From Hyphomicrobium sp. (GTDB lineage: Bacteria > Pseudomonadota > Alphaproteobacteria > Rhizobiales > Hyphomicrobiaceae), in NCBI GenBank assembly GCA_025927515.1, contig JAICLG010000222.1, forward strand, positions 1-5,023: a DNA stretch of 5,023 nucleotides. Reading direction: 5' to 3'. The notes beneath the pieces are model-generated. The model did no database searches, was not told the DNA's origin, and was given only the letters and a program-made list of their open reading frames with translations. The translations under genes were made by a program, and so were the position numbers. This document shows, one piece after another, positions 1-5,023 of the stretch (its first letter is position 1; the number at the start of each line of letters is the position of its first letter).

Positions 1-311
1 AGCGCGGCCAGCAATCGACACGCGCACGCGCTTCCCGGCAGGAGGAACAGCCGGAGCAAGCTCCGCAGCAAGCGCAGGCGAAACGTGCCGGCGCCCCGCG
101 TCCATCGCGGCGGCCGCGTGCCGCTGACAGTTGGACGGATGAACCCACTGCCCCGCGCCGTGCTCCTGCCGAACGCCGTGCGGCAGAAAAAGAGCAGCCA
201 CCTCGCAAGCCTCAGCCCGCGCAGCGCGGCGACGAGCGGCTCGGGTTTGCCGAGAACGTCCCCGCCTTCATGCGCAAGCCCGCGCGCCCGGTGAAAGTGC
301 CGGGGCGCTAA
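1..311 (+). CDS. C-terminal part of a probable DEAD-box RNA helicase (5' end outside window)
   Basis: An open frame (first full codon at base 3) runs from the left edge to a TAA at 309-311, giving 102 residues. Nearly all of it is low-complexity and strongly basic, dominated by Arg, Pro, Ala, Gln and Glu, and has no catalytic motif. It ends with a more ordered stretch, GFAENVPAFMRKPARPV, followed by KVPGR. From family knowledge, alphaproteobacterial RhlE-type DEAD-box helicases have long disordered basic tails that bind RNA and often end in a G-F/L-x-x-x-V-P-A-F-L/M motif, so I infer this is such a tail. The helicase core would lie to the left and is not seen. Another basic RNA-binding or ribosome-associated protein with a similar tail remains possible. 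The frame choice is supported by its reaching the window edge without a stop and by this terminal motif. Other frames here give only Arg/Ser/Pro-rich products with no family resemblance. The gene converges on sufA. Confidence 0.5.
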   Translation, partial: RGQQSTRARASRQEEQPEQAPQQAQAKRAGAPRPSRRPRAADSWTDEPTAPRRAPAERRAAEKEQPPRKPQPAQRGDERLGFAENVPAFMRKPARPVKVPGR

Positions 312-340
312 CGGCGCGATACAGATCTCTTGAATCTCAT

Positions 341-364
341 CCCTCGGCTTTGGAAAGCCGGGGG
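341..364. terminator. GC-rich hairpin in the convergent intergenic region, possible terminator
   Basis: CCCTCGGCTT (341-350) pairs with AAGCCGGGGG (355-364) around a TGGA loop, a 10-bp stem with one G-T pair. It begins 30 bases after the stop of the plus-strand gene and lies beyond the sufA stop on the other strand, where a bidirectional terminator would be expected. No T-run follows on either strand, so a classical intrinsic terminator is not shown. The rest of 312-474 holds only weaker hairpins, for example GGGG (392-395) with CCCC (402-405), and no supportable gene. Confidence 0.3.
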
Positions 365-474
365 CGTCACTACCAAACCCTGAAGCCCGCGGGGGTATAC
401 TCCCCTTGCCGAGTGGCTCAACGCATCTTTCAGGATCGTGAGGAGGCCGTCATTTACGACGCGCCCATCGCGCT

Positions 475-861
475 TCAATGATCGGTGGGAGCAAACCCCT
501 GAGGAACGGCGGGCTCGAGGTTGACGCTCTCGCCGCAGCCGCACGCACCCTTCTGGTTCGGGTTGTTGAACACGAACTGCGAGGAAAGCTTGTCGACCTT
601 GTAGTCCATCTCGGTGCCGAGCAGATACATGATCGCGGCCGGATCGATCAGCACAACGGCGCCCTTGTCCTCGACGATCTCATCGAACTTCCCGATCTCG
701 TTGGCCCACGTCATTGTGTATTCCATACCGGCGCAGCCGCCCTTCTTGACGCCGATCTTCAGCGCCTTGACGCCCGGCTTCTGGGCGAGAAGCGCAGCGA
801 CCCGAGACGCGGCGGCGTCGGTCAACGTCATGACTTTTGGCATCATTCTAAGCGACGGCAC
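475..861 (-). CDS. sufA: SufA/IscA-family A-type iron-sulfur carrier
   Basis: This cytoplasmic A-type carrier receives Fe-S clusters from the SufBCD scaffold and passes them to target apoproteins. The product is 128 residues, or 118-123 from internal ATG codons; the family is usually about 105-125. The three conserved cysteine ligands are visible: Cys43 in KKGGCAGMEY and Cys107 and Cys109 in GACGCGES. The family features FDEIVEDKG, LIDPAA and LGTEMDY precede the second cysteine pair, and a short tail (NLEPAVPQGFAPTDH) follows. I chose the GTG start at 861 because GGAGG sits 5 nt upstream. In-frame ATG codons at 846, 843 and 831 have no comparable site, though the family homology begins near residue 8-11, so an internal start cannot be excluded. 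It is the last gene of the operon, 70 nt after the DUF59 gene, and has an inverted-repeat element in front of it. Family assignment is very secure. The name sufA rather than iscA or erpA rests on the operon context. Confidence 0.93.
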   Translation of the reverse strand: MPSLRMMPKVMTLTDAAASRVAALLAQKPGVKALKIGVKKGGCAGMEYTMTWANEIGKFDEIVEDKGAVVLIDPAAIMYLLGTEMDYKVDKLSSQFVFNNPNQKGACGCGESVNLEPAVPQGFAPTDH

Positions 862-866
862 ATAGG

Positions 867-871
867 CCTCC
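867..871 (-). promoter_or_regulatory. Ribosome binding site deciding the sufA GTG start
   Basis: On the minus strand GGAGG is followed by CCTAT and then GTG, a spacing of 5 nt. It is too far from the in-frame ATG codons at 846 and 843 (20 nt or more), so it favours the GTG. An ATG overlapping the GTG by two bases is in another frame and opens only a 6-codon peptide. Confidence 0.6.
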
Positions 872-875
872 GTGG

Positions 876-913
876 TTCGAGTCGTTCAGCGACCCAATAT
901 ATGGGAACTCGAA
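876..913 (-). promoter_or_regulatory. Inverted-repeat element upstream of sufA (possible RNA structure or operator)
   Basis: TTCGAGT (876-882) and ACTCGAA (907-913) form a perfect 7-bp inverted repeat. It encloses two smaller ones: GTCG (881-884) with CGAC (890-893), and CCCA (893-896) with TGGG (902-905). In the transcript these could fold as a small three-way junction or alternate, since they share bases and cannot all form at full length. The element ends 4 nt before the sufA GGAGG, so it could influence sufA translation or mRNA processing. I recognise no known riboswitch or regulator box in it; function is inference only. Confidence 0.3.
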
Positions 914-931
914 TGGCAAAAGCGAGATGCC

Positions 932-1402
932 TCAAAACATGCCAAGGGCGAGGCGGGCCTCGTCCGACATGCGGCTCTGGTCCCAAGGCGGGTCGAACAC
1001 AATGTCGACCTTGGTCTGGGCGATACCCGGCACGGCAGAAACGGCATTTTCTACCCAAATCGGCATTTCGCCTGCGACCGGACATCCGGGCGCTGTCAGA
1101 GTCATTTCGATCGCGACGTTGCGATCGTCATCGATCTCGACCTTGTAGATCAACCCCAGCTCGTAGATATCGGCCGGGATCTCAGGATCGTAAACGGTCT
1201 TCAGCGCTGCGGTGATGTCGTGCGTCAGCCGCTCGATCTCTTCGGGCGGCAGCGGGGTCGAGGTTGCCGTGGCAGCCGGAGCAGCGGCTCCATCGCCGGC
1301 CGCAGGCGTACTATCGGGCGGCGTATTTGACGACGGGGCATCGAGTGCCTCGACTGCGTCCTTCAACGCTTGCCGTTCTTCGCTGTTCTGCTTCCCATCC
1401 AT
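932..1402 (-). CDS. sufT: SUF-associated DUF59/MIP18-family Fe-S maturation protein
   Basis: This is a DUF59 (MIP18-like) protein of the type encoded in SUF operons. The family assists maturation or transfer of Fe-S clusters, but its exact biochemistry is less defined than that of the other Suf proteins. From the ATG at 1402 it has 156 residues. Residues 1-21 are charged, about 22-53 are an Ala/Pro/Thr/Ser-rich linker, and about 55-140 are the DUF59 domain with DPEIPADIYELGLIY (72-86) and the conserved Cys107 in TLTAPGCPV. The C-terminal DPPWDQSRMSDEARLALGMF is a typical ending of this subfamily. GAGGAG with 6-nt spacing supports the start at 1402. An in-frame ATG at 1429 that overlaps the sufS TGA as ATGA would add nine residues but has no clear ribosome binding site. 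It sits 23 nt after sufS and 70 nt before sufA. Family is secure; the symbol sufT is used by analogy with other DUF59 Suf proteins. Confidence 0.88.
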   Translation of the reverse strand: MDGKQNSEERQALKDAVEALDAPSSNTPPDSTPAAGDGAAAPAATATSTPLPPEEIERLTHDITAALKTVYDPEIPADIYELGLIYKVEIDDDRNVAIEMTLTAPGCPVAGEMPIWVENAVSAVPGIAQTKVDIVFDPPWDQSRMSDEARLALGMF

Positions 1403-1408
1403 TGGAAG

Positions 1409-1414
1409 CTCCTC
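1409..1414 (-). promoter_or_regulatory. Ribosome binding site deciding the sufT start
   Basis: On the minus strand GAGGAG is followed by CTTCCA and ATG at 1402-1400. It lies inside the nine-codon extension that would result from starting at the ATG overlapping the sufS stop (1429), and is the stronger signal. Translation could still be coupled to sufS through the nearby ATGA. Confidence 0.55.
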
Positions 1415-1425
1415 GTATAAAGATG

Positions 1426-2709
<1,284 letters not shown>

Positions 2710-2716
2710 TCTGTTC

Positions 2717-4051
2717 CTATCCGCGAGCCGAGCCCGCGAGCCAGTTCTTTGCCAGCGTCATCAGAACGGTGTGAAGCTCGGTATGTTCGACCTTATCGAT
2801 CGCCTCGCCGATGAACGATTCAATCATCAAGGCGCGGGCTTCACTTTCCGGAATGCCGCGCGACCGGCAATAAAACAGCATGTCCGGATCAAGTTCAGCC
2901 GACGTTGTACCGTGACCGCACACGACGTCATCCGCGAAGATTTCGAGCTCGGGCTTGGAATCGAACTCTGCGTCTTGCGACAGCATGAGCGCCTGGGACA
3001 TCTGCTTGCCGTCGGTCTTTTGCGCATCAGGGCGAACGATGACCTTGCCTTGAAACACGCCGCGACCGTGGCCGTCGAGGACGCCTTTGAAAAGCTCGCG
3101 GCTATCGCAATGGGGCACTGCGTGGTCGACCACAAGCGTGGTGTCGATATGCTCGTGCGCACGCGCCATGTAGGCGCCCGACAAATCGAGCTTGCCGCCC
3201 TGGCCCGTGTAGAGGACGTTGATCTCGTTACGTGCCAATCCCAGACCCGAGGAAAACTGGAAGCCGCGATAGGTTGCATCCGCGTCGAGCGAGACGTCCC
3301 AATCGGCGAGATGCACGCATTTGCCTTCATCGACGGCCACTTTGATGTGGCTCAGCGTTGCGGCTTTACCAACGGTAACTTCGGTTAGCGCGTTGCTTTG
3401 CGCATCCACTGCGGCGCCTGGCAGAACAACATGCGCTTCGATGATCGTCGCCGTTGCGCCCTCGCCGATCGAAACGAAATTCCGGACGCTTACGGAGCGC
3501 TTGCCGCTTCCGGCGCGCACGAAGACGACGAGCAGCGGCTTCGCCAGCATCGCCTTGTCGGCGACACGCACGATGGCGCCGTCGGTCATGAAGGCTGCGT
3601 TGAGCGCAGCAATCGCGCCATTGGCATCCGACTTGGTCAGCGTATCAGCCACATTGGCCGATGCCGACGCGAGGGTCTTGCCAAGTGTCGCGACATCGAG
3701 GCCCGCGGCTTCGCTGGTGTCGTCAAGCTCGGCGCGATGGCGGCCATTGACGAATGCCACGCGATACGCATCAACGTGTGCGAGCGGCCCGAGCGCAACG
3801 ATCAGCTCCGCGATGGTCAGCGGCGTTTCATCGTGAATGGCCGGGGGGAGCGCTTCCTTGAGATTGGCGCGCAGGTCCGTGTACTTCCATTCCTCGATGC
3901 GCCGATGCGGCAAGCCAAGGGAGCCGAACGCGCCGATGGCTTCGGCGCGGCGTTCTTTCACCGCCGCGCTGCCAGGAAGTTTACCGGCGACAGCCTCGAA
4001 CGCTTCCGTCAGCGCCTGCTCCGCCTTCGTTTTCATTACTGCTACGTTCAT
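2717..4051 (-). CDS. sufD: SufD, Fe-S scaffold complex subunit
   Basis: SufD pairs with SufB and the SufC ATPase dimer in the cytoplasmic SufBCD scaffold and is needed for iron entry during cluster assembly. The product from the ATG at 4051 is 444 residues, normal for the family. An N-terminal helical region with LPHRRIEEWKYTDLR (47-61), a hallmark of SufD, is followed by the long beta-helix core (about 150-370). The conserved C-terminal block contains SRELFKGVL (317-325), GKQMSQALMLS (348-358), DSKPELEIFADDVVCGHGTT and LFYCRSRGIP. Cys378 and His380 in VVCGHG correspond to the Cys-X-His pair (C358/H360 in E. coli) required for function. The start at 4051 is separated from the sufC stop by 1 nt, and an AAGG lies upstream at the end of sufC. 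The frame is open up to 4141, but that would place 30 Arg-rich residues inside sufC and is not credible. A second ATG at 4036 is a weaker choice. Confidence 0.96.
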   Translation of the reverse strand: MNVAVMKTKAEQALTEAFEAVAGKLPGSAAVKERRAEAIGAFGSLGLPHRRIEEWKYTDLRANLKEALPPAIHDETPLTIAELIVALGPLAHVDAYRVAFVNGRHRAELDDTSEAAGLDVATLGKTLASASANVADTLTKSDANGAIAALNAAFMTDGAIVRVADKAMLAKPLLVVFVRAGSGKRSVSVRNFVSIGEGATATIIEAHVVLPGAAVDAQSNALTEVTVGKAATLSHIKVAVDEGKCVHLADWDVSLDADATYRGFQFSSGLGLARNEINVLYTGQGGKLDLSGAYMARAHEHIDTTLVVDHAVPHCDSRELFKGVLDGHGRGVFQGKVIVRPDAQKTDGKQMSQALMLSQDAEFDSKPELEIFADDVVCGHGTTSAELDPDMLFYCRSRGIPESEARALMIESFIGEAIDKVEHTELHTVLMTLAKNWLAGSARG

Positions 4052-4052
4052 G

Positions 4053-4808
4053 TCACGCCGCCTTGCCGGTGTAATCCGCGTATCCAGACTTCTCGAGTTC
4101 AAGAGCGAGCTCCTTGCCGCCGGTCTTCTGAATGCGTCCATCAGCGAGGACGTGGACCTTGTCGGGCACGATGTAGTTCAAGAGCCGCTGATAATGGGTG
4201 ATGACGAGGAAGGCGCGGTCCTTGTCGCGAAGCGCGTTGACGCCTTCCGAGACGATGCGCAGCGCGTCGATGTCGAGGCCGGAATCGGTTTCATCGAGAA
4301 CGCACAGCGTCGGCTCCAGAAGCGCCATCTGCAAAATCTCGGAGCGCTTTTTCTCGCCACCCGAGAAGCCGACGTTGACCGGACGCTTCAGCATCTCGAT
4401 GTCGATGTTGAGCTTGTCGCCCTTTTCTTTGATGAGCTTCATAAAGGCCGGTGTCGTCAGCTCCGGTTCGCCGCGCTTCTTCTTCAGCGCATTGAGCGCC
4501 GTGCGCAGAAACGTCAGACCGGCGACCCCCGGGATTTCCATCGGGTATTGGAACGCAAGGAAGACGCCTTTGGCGGCGCGCTCGTCGGCTTCCATGTCGA
4601 GGATCGACTCGCCATTCCAAAGGATGTCGCCCTCGGTAACCTCGTAACCGTCGCGGCCGGCCAGAACGTAAGCGAGCGTCGACTTGCCCGAGCCGTTCGG
4701 GCCCATGATGGCGTGCACTTCGCCTTTCGGGACGGTCAGCGACAGGCCTTTCAGGATCACGCGATCCTCGTCCTCGAGCTTCACGTGCAGGTTTTTGATT
4801 TCAAGCAT
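4053..4808 (-). CDS. sufC: SufC, ABC-type ATPase of the SufBCD complex
   Basis: SufC is the soluble ABC-family ATPase whose dimerisation drives conformational change in SufB-SufD during Fe-S cluster assembly; it has no membrane partner. The product is 251 residues, the usual length. Visible motifs in order are Walker A GPNGSGKST (36-44), Q-loop Gln87 in LAFQYP, the SufC-type signature FSGGEKKR (148-155), Walker B LCVLDETDSGLD (168-179) with catalytic Glu173, and the H-loop His205 in ITHYQRLL. VGFSGGEKKR and ETDSGLDIDAL separate SufC from transporter ATPases. I chose the ATG at 4808 because the product begins MLEIKNLHVKLE, exactly where SufC proteins begin, with TGAGG 9 nt upstream. The frame stays open for 59 more codons through the upstream repeat to an ATG overlapping the sufB stop; that extension reads as repeat-derived Arg/Pro-rich sequence and I exclude it. 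sufD follows after 1 nt. Confidence 0.97.
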   Translation of the reverse strand: MLEIKNLHVKLEDEDRVILKGLSLTVPKGEVHAIMGPNGSGKSTLAYVLAGRDGYEVTEGDILWNGESILDMEADERAAKGVFLAFQYPMEIPGVAGLTFLRTALNALKKKRGEPELTTPAFMKLIKEKGDKLNIDIEMLKRPVNVGFSGGEKKRSEILQMALLEPTLCVLDETDSGLDIDALRIVSEGVNALRDKDRAFLVITHYQRLLNYIVPDKVHVLADGRIQKTGGKELALELEKSGYADYTGKAA

Positions 4809-4817
4809 TTTGAACAA

Positions 4818-4822
4818 CCTCA
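4818..4822 (-). promoter_or_regulatory. Ribosome binding site supporting the sufC start at 4808
   Basis: TGAGG on the minus strand lies 9 nt upstream of the ATG at 4808, slightly long spacing but the only reasonable site. It supports the short SufC over the 59-codon extended reading through the repeat. Confidence 0.5.
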
Positions 4823-4862
4823 GTTTCAATACGAGCCCGCTTTTTGGCGGCTTATCCGATTT

Positions 4863-4910
4863 CTCCCTCGCCCCATTTTTATGGGGAGAGGGTCGGGGTG
4901 AGGGGCAGCC
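4863..4910 (-). repeat. Palindromic intergenic repeat, copy 1 (sufC side)
   Basis: On the minus strand this reads GGCTGCCCCTCACCCCGACC followed by CTCTCCCC, an A-rich loop and GGGGCGAGGGAG. CCCCAT (4871-4876) pairs with ATGGGG (4881-4886) around a TTTT loop, and after one mismatch CCCTC (4865-4869) pairs with GAGGG (4888-4892). It matches copy 2 along its whole length when reverse-complemented, with about a dozen differences that mostly preserve pairing. Confidence 0.75.
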
Positions 4911-4927
4911 ACAACGACAGCGCCAGC

Positions 4928-4975
4928 CTCTGCCCCTCATCCTGACCTTCTCCCCGTGAAGAACGGGGAGAAGGA
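4928..4975 (+). repeat. Palindromic intergenic repeat, copy 2 (sufB side), with perfect 12-bp hairpin
   Basis: On the plus strand this reads CTCTGCCCCTCATCCTGA and then a strong hairpin: CCTTCTCCCCGT (4946-4957) pairs perfectly with ACGGGGAGAAGG (4963-4974) around a GAAGA loop. In the operon transcript the stem starts 7 nt after the sufB stop codon. It is inverted relative to copy 1, and the spacer between the copies is about 17 bases. Confidence 0.78.
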
Positions 4976-4981
4976 AATTCA

Positions 4982-5023
4982 TCAACCAACGCTTCCTTCG
5001 AGTGAAATGCCGATCAGCTTTTG
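4982..5023 (-). CDS. sufB: SufB, last 13 codons (rest beyond right edge)
   Basis: Reading the minus strand from the right edge gives QKLIGISLEGSVG and then TGA at 4984-4982. A C-terminus of the form L-I-x-x-x-x-E-G-S/T-V-G is characteristic of SufB across bacteria and plastids, and sufB immediately precedes sufC in most SUF operons, so the identification is good despite the very short segment. SufB is the main scaffold subunit on which the Fe-S cluster forms. The stop overlaps an ATG (TGATG) that is in frame with sufC, but the likely sufC start lies 173 nt further on, behind the repeat pair. Confidence 0.78.
   Translation of the reverse strand, partial: QKLIGISLEGSVG

Larger units (their letters stand above)
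4859..4978. repeat. Long imperfect palindrome made of two inverted repeat copies, between sufB and sufC
   Basis: Nearly the whole sufB-sufC gap is one imperfect palindrome. TGAGGGGCAG (4899-4908) pairs perfectly with CTGCCCCTCA (4930-4939), leaving a 21-nt loop. Pairing continues outward with few mismatches or G-T pairs to ATTT (4859-4862) and AAAT (4975-4978). Each arm is itself a smaller hairpin, so the region can fold either as one long stem or as two separate stem-loops. It is not followed by a T-run in the direction of the operon, so I do not call it a terminator. The sequence type resembles palindromic intergenic repeats that I recall as abundant in Hyphomicrobiales genomes, similar in concept to REP/BIME elements. 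Confidence 0.8.

Noticed and set aside
318..390. tRNA gene in the convergent intergenic region
   Set aside because: The hairpin would have a 4- to 6-base anticodon loop instead of 7, no proper T-arm or acceptor stem forms, and the tRNA-like pieces lie on different strands and in the wrong order.
308..544. Minus-strand open frame of 78 codons overlapping the sufA 3' end
   Set aside because: It overlaps the well-supported sufA coding region in another frame, has Arg/Ser-rich composition, and lacks family resemblance. It is most likely noncoding.
478..1215. Plus-strand open frame of 245 codons across sufA and the DUF59 gene
   Set aside because: It is an antisense shadow of two genes with strong family motifs, and its Arg-rich composition is typical of the wrong frame in GC-rich DNA.
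3837..4901. Plus-strand open frame of 354 codons opposite sufC and the sufD start
   Set aside because: It is an antisense shadow over a complete ABC ATPase and runs into the repeat pair. No ribosome binding site or protein family supports it.
4946..4974. Intrinsic terminator between sufB and sufC
   Set aside because: The 12-bp stem is strong, but no T-run follows in the direction of transcription and the downstream genes belong to the same pathway and operon order.
4053..4985. SufC annotated with a 59-residue N-terminal extension
   Set aside because: The added residues are translated repeat sequence rich in Arg and Pro. SufC proteins begin at MLEIKNLHV, which has its own TGAGG site.

Overview
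The window carries most of a SUF iron-sulfur cluster assembly operon, all on the minus strand and read from right to left: the 3' end of sufB, then sufC, sufD, sufS, a DUF59/MIP18 gene (sufT-type) and an A-type carrier gene (sufA). A partial gene on the plus strand enters from the left edge and converges on sufA. The GC-rich sequence, this gene order and the protein sequences suggest an alphaproteobacterium of the order Hyphomicrobiales (Rhizobiales). The palindromic 'CCCCTCACCCCGACCCTCTCCCC'-type repeat between sufB and sufC, which I recall as common in that group, fits this. Genus-level placement is not possible from the sequence alone.

Layout. 1-311 (+): last 102 codons of a gene ending in a long Arg/Pro/Ala/Gln-rich tail, probably a DEAD-box RNA helicase. 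312-474: convergent intergenic stretch with one clear GC-rich hairpin and no gene. 475-861 (-): sufA. 862-931: 70-base gap with a compact inverted-repeat structure just upstream of the sufA ribosome binding site. 932-1402 (-): DUF59 protein. 1426-2709 (-): SufS cysteine desulfurase. 2717-4051 (-): SufD. 4053-4808 (-): SufC ATPase. 4809-4981: gap of about 170 bases filled mainly by two inverted copies of a palindromic repeat. 4982-5023 (-): the last 13 codons of SufB. The operon promoter and most of sufB lie beyond the right edge.

How the genes work together (family knowledge): SufS removes sulfur from cysteine as a persulfide. SufB, SufC and SufD form the ATP-driven scaffold on which the cluster is built. 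SufA carries clusters to target proteins, and the DUF59 protein assists maturation. The key catalytic residues of SufS, SufC, SufD and SufA are visible and intact. Gene junctions from sufC to the DUF59 gene are tight (1, 7 and 23 nt), as expected for one transcript with translational coupling.

This is a conventional, well-described system and I see no sign of a new one. The points most worth a second look are the repeat pair inserted between sufB and sufC, the sufC frame that stays open through it back to the sufB stop codon, and the foldable element in front of sufA.
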